DNA from: Lotus japonicus
Lineage: Eukaryota; Streptophyta; Magnoliopsida; Fabales; Fabaceae
Direction: 5' to 3'
DNA length: 64,000 bases
NCBI RefSeq assembly: GCF_012489685.1
Contig: NC_080043.1
Location: 12,022,223 to 12,086,222, forward strand
Shown: positions 36,154 to 46,640 of the stretch, one piece after another
How positions within the stretch are numbered: the first letter of the stretch is position 1
Layout: every line of letters begins with the position of its first letter
The notes under the pieces: model-generated
Told to the model about the DNA's origin: nothing
What the model saw: the letters and a program-made list of their open reading frames with translations, nothing else
The model's database searches: none
Position numbers and translations under genes: made by a program

Positions 36154-37814
36154 ATCTTCGTATAGAGGATGAAGAATTACAGAACTTATGTCTGATTGAG
36201 ATTGAAAAAATATTGCAAGGCAATGGAAGGTCACTCAAGGAATTTCCATGTTTACCATACCCTAAATTTTCAGAAATTCATAATTTTGAAAATAGATTCG
36301 CTGCAGATGAGTTGAATTATAATAGGGATGAAATGGTAAAGATTCATGATGAATTGGTCAGTTCTCTTACTTCAGAGCAAAAGATTGATTATAAGAATGT
36401 TTTGGAAGTTGTTTTGTCTGATAACGGCGGATTCTTTTTTCTATATGGTTTTGGAGGAACGGGAAAACCATTTGTTTGGAATACATTATCTCCTGCTTTG
36501 CGTTCAAGGGGCCTTATCGTCTTAAACGTCGCATCTAGCAGAATTACATCGCTATTGTTACCTGGAGGTAGAACTGCTCATTCAAGGTTTTCTATTCTTA
36601 TTTCAATAAATGAGATATCAACCTGTAATTTTCGTCACGGTTCCCCAAAAGCTGAGTTATTGAAAAAAGCAAGCCTTATTATTTGGGATGAGGCACCTAT
36701 GTTAAACAAACATTGCTTTGAAGCTTTAGACAGATATCTTAATGACATTATGAAGACTCAGTTTACCCATGGTTATGACATTCCATTCGGAGGTAAAGTT
36801 GTGGTACTAGGAGGCGACTTTAGACAAATACTTCCAGTTATTTCCAAAGGAAGTCGTTCAGAAATTATCGGTTCAGCTATCAATTCTTCATATTTGTGGA
36901 AGCATTGCAAGGTAATGAAGTTGACTATTAATATGAGATTGCAAAATGCTACATCGACTTCTTCAGCAGCAGAAATAAAAGAGTTTGCAGATTGGTTGCT
37001 TCAAGTGGGAGATGGTACAGTTAAAACGATTGATGAGGAAGAAACACTTACTGAGATTCCTCCAGATCTTCTTATTGAACAGTGTAAGGAACCGTTGCTT
37101 GAATTAGTTAATTTTGCATATCCAAAACTTGCAAATAATTTGCAAAAAAATTCATTCTTTCAAGAAAGAGCAATCATTGCACCAACACTTGAATGTGTAG
37201 AGGAAATCAACAACTTTATGTTAGCAATGATTCCTGGTGATGAAACAGAATATTTGAGTTGTGATACTCCGTGCAAGTCAGACAAAGATTCGGGTGTCAA
37301 TGCAGAATGGTTTACATCTGAATTCCTAAATGATTTCAAATGCTCTGGAATTCCAAACCATGCAATTAAACTGAAAGCCGGTGTCCCTATCATGCTCATT
37401 AGAAACATAGACCAAGCTACAGGGTTGTGTAATGACACTCGAATGATAGTCAATGCTTTGACTAAATATATAATTGTTGCTATTGGTTTGAATGGAAACA
37501 ATATGGGTGAAACAACATTTATTCCAAGGATGAGCTTAACTCCATCTAATTCTGACATCTTATTCAAATTCCAGCGCAGACAATTCCCTGTTGCTCTATG
37601 TTTTGCAATGACTATAAATAAAAGTCAGGGGCAATCTTTATCTCACGTTGGACTGTATTTGCCAAGACCTGTCTTTACTCACAGGCAGTTATATGTTGCA
37701 CTTTCTAGAGTTAAATATAGAAAAGGGTTGAAGATGCTCATCATAGATGACGAAGGAGTTGTAACTAACACTACACACAACGTAGTGTATCAAGAAGTCT
37801 TCGATAATATTTGA
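36154..37814 (+). pseudogene. PIF1-like helicase of a Helitron, Walker A altered
   Basis: A frame of about 550 codons opens after a splice acceptor (CCTTCAG at 36153) and has no ATG near its start, so it is the 3' exon of a longer gene. It carries the PIF1/Helitron helicase motifs: LYGFGGTGKP (Walker A), LIIWDEAPM (Walker B), GGDFRQILPV, and the C-terminal INKSQGQSLSHVGLYLPRPV with QLYVALSRVK. In an active enzyme the Walker A ends GKT or GKS; here the codon at 36468-36470 is CCA (Pro), which should abolish ATP use. Other conserved places are also changed (SSRITS for SSGIAS; FTHRQLY for FTHGQLY). The reading frame is nevertheless uninterrupted. The upstream Rep domain is missing. Confidence 0.85.
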
Positions 37815-38403
37815 CATGTAAGTGTTTATTTATCTTACATTTAATTTCAATTTCAATGGTAGAAATAGAAAAACTGATATGGTTAATCTCTTTATTGTTT
37901 TACAGCATAAAAAGATATCAAGCAAGTTATTGATCATCTAATTTGAAGGTGTATAGACGTTTCTATAAGGTTAGCTTACACTTTCCAATTATACACAGTT
38001 CATATTTGTATTAGTTACTGATTATTACACTAATAATTTTCCCTTCCTTTCTAGGTTCTATAGCACAAATATGCTTGATTGACAACAAGCTCGGTTATGA
38101 AGTCTTTATCATTAACCATGGACTACAATTTCGAATTAGGGTTCATGTTGCTGTCATTGTTATTTTTATCTTATTTCAATTTCCATGTAATGCATTACGT
38201 TAAAACGTGTTTTTTATTTCTATTCAAGTGTAGTCCATGTGAGGTATCTACAACCTCATTGAATAAATATATTTACTATGGTCAATTCATCTACATGTTT
38301 GTAACATATGTTCTGTTCCATATTTTGTATATATACTTACTGAAAAGAGACTAAACTAAGTTAAAAACACATTACTACTGATTTATCTTTACAATAAAAT
38401 TAA

Positions 38404-38436
38404 TCACCGTGCAACGCACGGGTAAAGAACACTAGT
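38404..38436 (+). other. Helitron 3' hairpin and CTAG terminus
   Basis: CCGTGCAACGCACGG forms a 6-bp stem with a 3-base loop 12 bases before CTAG|T. The same 15 bases occur at 14342-14356, and nearly the same at 42236-42250. Confidence 0.8.
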
Positions 38437-38628
38437 TAAAAAGAAAATCGTTATCCAAAACAATTTAACACCTGGCATTTCAATAATCTATTTTATCTCA
38501 CCCCCCTCTCTGGCTGACAACTCACACGAATTAATTATCCTAAGTAATTTTCCTATAATTTTGTTTGTTTGTCCCCCATTAAATGAAAAAATTATAAATA
38601 AAGTTAATATCATTTATTTTGTGTTTCG

Positions 38629-39615
38629 AAATTAATTTTTAATTTCCTTCAATTTCCTTACATAAACAACTTAACTATAGTAATTTGTAGTCAACTCATA
38701 AAAGATCTAATAAATGCTAAATTGGAATAAAAGTTGTATTTGTTTTCCTTTTAAAAACCTCATTTAAAATAATTAATTACATTTTAATGCAGGAATTATT
38801 TCGTTTTTTCCGGTCAATTATTGCTATAATCGTTTTTTTTAAAACTCCATGTAAAAATAATTAAGTAAATTTTAATGCATTGATTATTTATTTTAGGAAA
38901 TTAATATTCGAAATTAATTCATTAATTCCTTCAATTTTCTTATATAAATTAATTAATGACGTGAATATGTGCAAATATGTTTTGAAATAATTTCCTTTTT
39001 TAAAATGAAAAAAAAAAAACGTTTTAAAAATTAATTATTTATTAAATTCAAAAGCTATCTATTTAAGGAAATTACTATTCAAAATTAATTTTTAATTTCA
39101 TTCAATTTCCTTACATAAACAACTTAACTATAGTAATTTGTAGTCTAACTTCAAAAAAAAAATTTGTAGTCAACTCAAAAAAGATCTAATAAATGCTAAA
39201 CTGGAATAAAAACTGTATTCATTTTCTTTTGAAAAACCTCATTTAAAACAATTAATTACATTTTAATGCAGGAATTATTTTATTTTTCCAGTCAATTATT
39301 GCTATAGACATTTAAAAAAAACATCATGTAAAATAATTACGTAAATTAAGATACATTGATTATTTAATTTAGGAAATTAATATTCGAAATTAATTCATTA
39401 ACTCCTTCAATTTTCTTATATAAATTAATTAATGACGTGAATCTGTGCAAATACGTTTTGAAATAATTTCCTTTTTTAAAATGAAAAAAAAACGTTTTAA
39501 ATAATCAATTACTTATTAAATTCATTAGCTATATATCTATTTAAGGAAATTACTATTCAAAATTAACTATTTATTTCCTTCAAATTCCTTATATAATTTC
39601 CTTCAAATTGACGTT
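38629..39615 (+). repeat. ~453-bp tandem repeat, two units plus a partial
   Basis: AAATTAATTTTTAATTTCCT begins at 38629 and recurs at 39082 (one base different) and partly at 39559. Each unit holds TTACATAAACAACTTAACTA and GATCTAATAAATGCTAAA. The second copy has a small local duplication around AATTTGTAGTC. Very AT-rich, non-coding, in the 5' part of the second Helitron. Confidence 0.75.
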
Positions 39616-40016
39616 TTAAACAATTAATGCAGGTTTATAATGTTTAGCATATATCACAAGTCATATGATTTTAGGAACAATCAAACATCAAATATGACAA
39701 TTCATATGTCTACAGATAATTTTTAGCCAAATTTCATGCGATTTTTAAATTATTGACATTTTACTAAAATTGTATATACCAAATTGTACGAACTATGTAC
39801 CTGTACTAATTAATACACTTTTATTTTCACCCGTGCCAAATTAAACTGTTTTTGAATTAAAAATACATATTCGATTTTGCGAGATCGTCTATTCTTTTCA
39901 CCTTTAGTCAGAATAAACCCTAATTTCAACAATATATACCCCTTATGTTACATATATCCTCCATCATTCCATCCATTTTCCAGCACTTGATATATTTGAA
40001 ATTAACCTTTCTTCTG

Positions 40017-40434
40017 ATGGCTTCAAGAATCGACGATCTCGCCAAAATCGATGCCTCCAATGAGACCTGGACAATTGTTGCGAAAGTCAATCGTTTATGG
40101 CTAAGTCCGAGCTTATATGGCTCAAAGCAACCATTTTCAATGGACATGATTTTTATGGATGACAAGGTATAGCACTTTTTTTTAAATTACTCGGTTTTAA
40201 TGTAATTTTTGGAATGCATTCATAAATTGCTTAGTTTATTTACTTTTTAAATTTCAGGGCTGTAAGATTCATGCTACAGTTAGGAAGACTTTGATCTATC
40301 AATTTAAGTCTTTACTAACAAAAGGGCGCGTATATCAGATTTCATTCTTTGGTGTTGGTGAAAGCGGTCGTCATTTTCGTCCAACCTCGCATCCATTCAA
40401 GATCAACTTTGATATTCATACATCTGTACCATAG
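40017..40434 (+). CDS. RPA-like OB-fold protein of a Helitron, 108 aa
   Basis: Two exons (40017-40166 and 40258-40434) join exactly in frame: MASRIDDLAKIDASNETWTI, then VAKVNRLWLSPSLYGSKQPF and SMDMIFMDDK, across a GTATAG..TTTCAG intron to GCKIHATVRKTLI and a stop after HTSVP. This is the N-terminal half of the replication-protein-A 70-kDa-like family (the DUF223 OB fold) found in plant Helitrons, where it probably coats single-stranded DNA during rolling-circle movement. It is much shorter than full RPA70 and lacks the zinc-finger C-terminus. Unlike the copy at 34855-35125 it is uninterrupted, so it may be recent or under selection. Confidence 0.75.
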
Positions 40435-40686
40435 GTTCCTAACAAGGCTATCAACTTAACTCCTTACTCTTTTGTTCCACTTTGTGATATAATGTATTAG
40501 GACGTTGATACGTCATTCCTTATAGGTATAAACCTTATGTAGCCTTTTGAGTTTTTGAAAAATAGTTATTAATTTTCCTTACATTTTTAATTGTCAAATT
40601 GTAATGCATTAAATGTTGGTATAAGGAAAAAATGTCATCTAATTTAACTATATTTTTATAATTTTAAAAATACTTAGATTTAATAT

Positions 40687-42090
40687 GGTTTATTAGCACT
40701 TTTGGTCCCCCAAGGTTTCTAAATTGTGCAAACGAGGTCCCTTAACTTTAAATATAGCATTTCGCTACCTCCACATTAGACTCCGTTAGCACTTTTGGTC
40801 CCTCACAAGTTTTCCGTCAAAAAACTAACGGTTCTAAGGGTAAATAGGTAATTATGCAAACAAAATTAATTAAAATATTAAAAAATTTAAAAAACCTAGA
40901 AAATGCCCCACTCTTCATCTTCCTCATCACCTTGCCCAGAAAACCCAGAAAAAAAAAATAAAACTTCCTCTCCTAAACATCTTTATCTTCTGCAACTTTT
41001 TCCTAGAAAATCAGTTAAAACTAAAAAAATCAATCAAAGAAGAATACCCACCATCTCTCCCTTTTCTCTTCCCTATCCCCTCAAACTCTCATCAATCAAT
41101 GGCTTCGTTTGTGGTGAGAGTAGAGATATAAAAATGGCAGAAGAAAATTAAAGTTCAGCGACAGGCAGAAAGTTGAAATCGCCAAATGGTTCCTCCTCAA
41201 CTCTCTCCTGGTGAAATCCAATACAATTTCCTCTCTTTCCCATGAATCTGAACCAATTATTTTCTGCAATTCAATGTTGCTGCAGATGTGAAATCCATTC
41301 TCAACAACCAATTATGTTATGTTCTGCAATTCAATTATATCTTCGCACCACCGAAAGCAGCGCTCCTCCGTCCTGAATCGCACGGCCAAAGCCACCATCG
41401 TGCAAACCGCGCCGTCGTCGAGCCCTAGGCTATGGTGTCCATTCTCTTCCTCTCGATCCTGTCACTCTCCACTCTTGATGCCACTACCACTTCATCTCTC
41501 CACACTTATGCTCGAATCTAGGACCAGATGTGGGTTGGGAGAGGCTGAGGGACGAGATCGACGAATTCAACGGTTGTGGGTTCAGAGGAAGGGATTCGAC
41601 GGTGGTATTGGTTCAGAGAGGAGAATCGGTGGTGGTGGAGAGGGATTTGAATGGGTTGGGATGGCAGAAGAAGAAAAAGAGAGAACAGGATGAGAGATAG
41701 AAAAATGATGACGATGAGAAGATGATGATTGAAGAAGATGATGTTTTTTTTTAACGTGAAGAAGATGAGATGATATTGTAATCCTTTTCTTTTTTTTTTG
41801 TTACAAAAGATATTGTATTCTGTTTTTTTTTTCTTCTCCAGAAAACCATATTCTGTTTTTTAATTTCTTTAAATATTTTAGGATTTTTTATTTTTTTAAT
41901 TAATTTTATCAATTTAAATTTTATTAAAAATTCCACATCAGCAAAAACGTTAGTTTTTGGACGGAAAACTGGTGAGGGACCAAAAGTGCTAACGGAGTCT
42001 AACGTGGAGGTAGTGAAATGCTATATTTAAAGTTGAGGGACCTTGTTTGCACAATTTAGAAACCTGCGGGGCCAAAAGTGCTAATAAGCC
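40687..42090. mobile_element. Mutator-like element nested in a Helitron
   Basis: Inverted ends of about 145 bp begin GGTTTATTAGCACTTTTGG (left) and GGCTTATTAGCACTTTTGG (complement of the right end). Both carry AAATATAGCATTTC.CTACCTC and CTAACGGAGTC/GACTCCGTTAG. Flanks ATTTAATAT (40678-40686) and ATTAAATAT (42091-42099) match at 8 of 9, a Mutator-type 9-bp duplication. The 1404-bp interior has no transposase, only serine/proline-rich and Gly/Glu-rich chance frames. Near-identical arms suggest a fairly recent insertion. Confidence 0.87.
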
Positions 42091-42264
42091 ATTAAATATA
42101 TATATATATGAAGTTTTTGTCAAATTTTGCAAGTCGTGTGATACTCATTGTGATTGATTTTTTTTTTGTTGAATGCTCATTTTTTTTCATATCTTAATTC
42201 ATTAATACGTGCCTAAATAATGAGATCCATATTCGCCGTGCAACGCACAGGGTAAACACGCTGG

Positions 42265-43407
42265 TATAATATAAAAGTTGTAACATAAATTGTAGGGCAA
42301 TTCTAGTGGAAAATTGATCTATGAATTATGTTTTAATATGACTCTGTGGTATTTACAATATGCTTTATATATAGTATTAAAATTAATTTGTGAAGAAGTC
42401 ATTCCATTTGTGAACTTAATTATTCGTGATTATTGTAGTTTAAGTTCTCTTTTTGATTATGCTAGTTTCTCTTTTATTAGATATTCTGGTAGTTTTATAC
42501 CCGATGGTTTGACAAAATTTTCCTTTTCAACTGGTTTTTTAGTTTGGATATAACCGGATTTGGAGGGAGACCGCTTTTGATCCATAATGATGTATAGGTC
42601 TCAACGCCTTATTCGATCTTCACCTTAATGAATGCATTTCATTTAAAAAAAAAATCTCATTTATGCAATGAATCCAACTCTTAACACCTGAGAGTCTGTT
42701 TAAACCTTGAATCAAGCACATGGCAACTGTCGGAGACCGAGAAGCAGCGATGAGCCTCAAAACCCAACAAAAACATAGCCCTCTCAACATTAGAGGGGAC
42801 ACAAATCAGGACGAGATACCGACCATAAATTGAAATCATAAAAACCAACCAAACCCAAGAGAGCAGGCGCGCTATTGATATCAAAACCTCTATCTAAAAA
42901 CTATAATTATAAAAACCACTTTTTATGGTTTAAAAACTAGATTTAAATCATTTTGAACTTTAAGTAAAAAAAATCAGCTCCATTTTTACCAAATGCGATT
43001 TATTCTCAAATTTATATTTAAAAATTAAAGTGTAAGAACTTACAACCACCCATGAATCTTGTGGAGGATGTTGCTTGGGTTTATCCTGCAATTCGTGCAG
43101 GTCTTTTTTAAGTGCTATTATTTTAAAAGTTTTTATTTGAGGTGCACCAAAGCAACTTGGTTTTAGGCTTTATTATGTATTTTTAGAGGGTTTTTTGCTC
43201 ATTTTGTCGAGTGTCGATTGTATTTTGATCATTCATCTAATATATATATTTTTTCTTTCAAAAAATATAATTATAGTTTTTAGTTTTAATAACAATTAAC
43301 ACCTTCATCCCCACCATCTTTTATATCCCCTCTTTCCAACACCACAGTTGCTGCCACCTGGTACCCACACTTAGCTCATTGCCACCACCTAACATCATCC
43401 TTTAATA
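42265..43407. repeat. Probable LINE 3' tails and intergenic DNA
   Basis: A stretch ending at about 42654 (CTTAATGAATGCATTTCATT then a run of A) and another ending near 43266 (TGTCGAGTGTCGATTG, GATCATTCATCTAATATATA) look like the 3' ends of truncated plant LINEs. I could not find target duplications. The remainder is unassigned. Confidence 0.35.
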
Positions 43408-43890
43408 CACTACAAGGAACTGGTACTTTGCGGCGGTAAAACCGCCCAATATTACCATCTACGACTGTTGATGTGGCGGTTTAGGTTGCTTCTGCTTTTT
43501 TGACTCTAGAGACGATTCTCCTTTTCCTGTTTATGAACCTGAGAAGGAGGAGGAGGAGGATGATGATGATGAGTAGGAATGGGGGTAAGTGAAAAAAATT
43601 ACTAATTGTCACAACTGTGGGTAAATGCGCTCTCTATTTTGCCAACAGATTACCGAGGATCTAGGCAAGCATTTAGTTACTCATAGCTAAAGTCATTGAT
43701 AACATACTGACGAATTTAGTTGTGAATAACTTACCTAAGGCTTTTTCAAATGCATTAGTAATAAATTACCAAGGAACCCAATACAAACGACTTCATGTTC
43801 ATTGTTTATTTTTCGATTACAATGCATTACATACAGATTTCAGGGCTTATCGATAGATTTTGACCGTCGGTAATGATGAGTTTTTTTGTA
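43408..43890. repeat. Possible decayed CACTA element
   Basis: It starts CACTACAAGGAACTGG, a CACTA-type terminus, and shows subterminal CGGCGG/ACCGAGG and GACCGTCGG words. The right side ends in TTTTTTTGTA, where a CACTA end would read TTTTGTAGTG. The last bases are lost, so no 3-bp duplication can be shown. Confidence 0.35.
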
Positions 43891-44689
43891 TTATCTCCCT
43901 CCACTACCACCGTTGTTCAGTATTCTACATTGCTTCTTAACCTGCCGAGCCATCCCGCTTAACCCACCATACGTGGTAAAGTCAGTCAGGCAATCCAGCT
44001 CGTGAACATGCATAACCTTCCTCGCTTAACTTGCCAACCCAGTGGCACAACTCACCAACTCAGCAAACTAACTCGCAAGGCAACTTAATTTTTTTAAAAT
44101 GTATTTTTAAATGTTCTTAAAGTGTTTTGGGCGGGTTAGGGTGATTTGACTCGCCAATCCGTCAAAATTATTATTTCTTTAATGCTTTTATACCATAACA
44201 TTAATTTCTAATATTTTTTAGTCGTGAGCTAACCGACTATTAAGCACGATGAGTTAGCATTTTCAATTCGAATTCTTTGGCGAGCCCTACTCGGCACAAT
44301 CCACTATCGTCACTACCCGCACCCCCCACCACTACTACCAACAATCTTCATTATACTCATTGCGACCAGACATCCTCCACCCGCAGTCCCCCTACCATCA
44401 TCCAACGCCCACCATTGTCAACGCCACCAGGTACACCTCCATCCACCACCTACATCTGTTAACACAAACCACCGCTACCTGATACCCGCTACCGTTACCA
44501 CCATCACCGCCACCACAAACTTTATCTACCACCTCCATAATTTTATAATAGGTTATAACCTTTTGATTATTATTAGTTTTTATTAAAGTTCAAATATGTG
44601 TGGTCAACTTCTTGTTAATTTAATTTCTATGTTGCAGCCAGAAGGCATGGAATTCAACTTGTTCTCCTAATCTCATTTCCTAAACTTAC
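43891..44689. other. Intergenic, C/A-rich patch
   Basis: The region 44290-44520 is rich in CCACC and CACCA words, giving apparent Pro/Thr-rich frames that I do not trust. No gene is evident. Confidence 0.35.
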
Positions 44690-45890
44690 CCATTACTGTA
44701 AACACTATGAGTAGCAAACCTAAGAGGGGGTGAATTAGGTTCTCAAAAACTTTCACAATTCAATCTTGGTAACTTGTTATCGTTTTGAGTAATCTATTAT
44801 TGAGAATGGTAATATGTTCATGTGCTTGGTAATATATTACCGAAATCAATAAAACTCATATTTCAACAATAGAAACAAATTTTAAGCCCAAATAAAATAT
44901 GCACGAGATCAATATACATGATATACAACATATACAATGAACCTTAAGTACCAATTTCATTGAAACACAAAAGCCCCAAATTATGAACCCTAAAATTGTG
45001 AAATTTAAAAGAGAAAGGGTTGAAAAGGATGATGACATCGTGATTTATCTCGGTTTGTTCTCCAACTGAACTACATTCAGGCCCCAACGTTCAATAAGGT
45101 TTGTTGATCACTATAGGCTGAAGAATTCTTTACAAGACTTACACCAAGTCTCTCATCATGAATCCTAGAAACGTAAAACCCAAAACATAATGCACTCGAT
45201 CTCACACCAAACCCTATGGTGTCATCAATTTAACAACTGATACAAGATTTAAGAAGATTTTCACTGCAAATGGTTATCTAACCCAAACTATGAGAAAGAA
45301 ACCCTAAAGATGAAGAACCATAGAAAACTTAGCTATAAATATGAAATTTAGAAGATATGTGATCTCTCTTATGTTTGTCTTAGGTTGAAACCCATATATA
45401 GAACCTTAGAAACCCTTTGACAATCAGATCTAGAGTCTTAGAAGTCAGATAATTGAGTGAGAAGCGAATCTTGTTTGCACAAGTGAGAAAATTGAAATTT
45501 AAATCACTCAACAACACCTAGTAATTGATTGCTAACTCGAGGTAATCGATTACCTTCAGTGGTACTCTCGTTCTAATAACCTGTTACCCAAATCCAGTAA
45601 CCTGTTACCAAAAATTGTTGTTTTTACTATTGAAAAACCTTTTCGAAGCAGTTTTCCTAAGGTTTCTAAATCTTTTAATTGTGAAATCATTTCATCATTA
45701 AATATGACATATTTTAAGAGATTGAGAGCAAGCAATCTAAAGAACTCATGTGTTCTTCCTAAAATGAATAACCTAAACTAGAAAGCAATAAAATGAACTA
45801 ATTATTACAATCTTCATTCCTTAGGTCTTCATTTCTTTTTCTTCTCAAATGCATGTGCTAGCTATTGTTATTATGAAAACCTAGTCGAGT
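44690..45890. repeat. Probable LTR remnant
   Basis: It contains CTAAGAGGGGGTGAATTAGG, a word shared by a widespread plant LTR family, plus TATA-like and A-rich downstream parts and several 'gttatc'/'ggtaat' repeats (AATCTATTATTGAG, GTAACCTGTTACC). TG/CA ends and the target duplication could not be located, so the limits are rough. Confidence 0.4.
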
Positions 45891-46009
45891 TCAACGGAGA
45901 GGTACTTCTTCAAATTACTATGATACTGAATTGATAAGATGACTATCGCATAAATGTTAAAAAGCATGAGAAACATTAAATGTTCTTGAAAATTAATTAG
46001 TTAACACTT

Positions 46010-46640
46010 GACCTAAAATATGTTGAAGTACAAGTGTGAATGAATTAAGCCCAACATTGGATGGAAAAGTAAAGGTTGAGTAATATATAAGTAAAGGATT
46101 TGCTCACTCATTGCCTTAAGATTTTATAGTGAATGTATCTGGATGATATCTGAATCACTTGTGCTCTTAGAAAATGTGGACTATGGTCTGACTGGTGAGG
46201 GAAGACGACGGTGCGACGACCACAATAAAATTCCAATGGTGCGACCATTGATATGACAACTTATTATATCGAGAAAGACACAATTAACCACAAGAGTCCA
46301 TGAAAAAACAGTGCGCTTGTTGATGTGTAGTTCCAACGACATTACAGGAATGTTTAAGAAGTATTCCGCTCAAGGGTAAGTAAAAAAGAAAACAAAAAAA
46401 TAAAAGGAAAATTAAGAAGATGAAAAAGTGAATTCGCACTTGAAGGGGAATGTTGAAATACACATGTGAATGAAAGAAGTTCGACATTGGATGTAATAGC
46501 AAAAATTGAGCAATATTAACTGAAATTACTCACTATCTCATTGTCTTAAGGTTTTATGTTGAATATATGTGAATGATGACCATGCCACTTGTGCTCTTAG
46601 CCCAATGTTAATTGACTGTAACCTCCCAATTCCTCATGAG
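46010..46640 (+). repeat. Directly repeated LTR-like segment
   Basis: A unit starting GTTGAAGTACAAGTGTGAATG (46023) and ending CACTTGTGCTCTTAG recurs from about 46451 (GTTGAAATACACATGTGAATG ... CACTTGTGCTCTTAG). The two copies are about 430 bp apart, with the same landmark words (CGACATTGGATG, GAGCAATAT). These may be two LTR fragments or a tandem duplicate. Related words are at 29500. Confidence 0.5.

Larger units (their letters stand above)
33815..38435 (+). mobile_element. Helitron with PIF1 helicase and captured mTERF fragment
   Basis: The 5' end TCTATATACTATCTATATAT follows A (33814). The 3' end has the hairpin CCGTGCAACGCACGG, then GTAAAGAACA and CTAG (38432-38435), followed by T (38436). 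In order it contains a 182-bp tandem repeat, a decayed replication-protein-A-like pair of exons, an mTERF gene fragment and a PIF1-like helicase, all on the plus strand. The HUH Rep nuclease domain needed for rolling-circle transposition is not found, so the element looks non-autonomous. The hairpin is identical to that at 14342-14356, so both may be moved by the same source. Confidence 0.82.
38436..42264 (+). mobile_element. Second Helitron relic, 5' end unresolved
   Basis: The 3' end is clear: CCGTGCAACGCAC, then AGGGTAAACACG and CTGG (42261-42264) followed by T. The interior has an RPA-like gene of the same family as the first Helitron's. I could not find a convincing TC 5' end, so the start given is only the end of the previous element. 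A Mutator-like element (40687-42090) is inserted within it. The stretch 38629-39615 is a tandem repeat. Confidence 0.6.

Noticed and set aside
36213..36215. Apparent start codon of the 533-aa helicase frame
   Set aside because: The codon is TTG, not ATG. The frame continues upstream to a splice acceptor at 36153, so this is an internal exon position.
41319..41693. 124-aa frame inside the second Mutator-like element
   Set aside because: Composition changes abruptly from Ser/Arg to Gly/Glu, and it lies wholly within a non-coding transposon interior.
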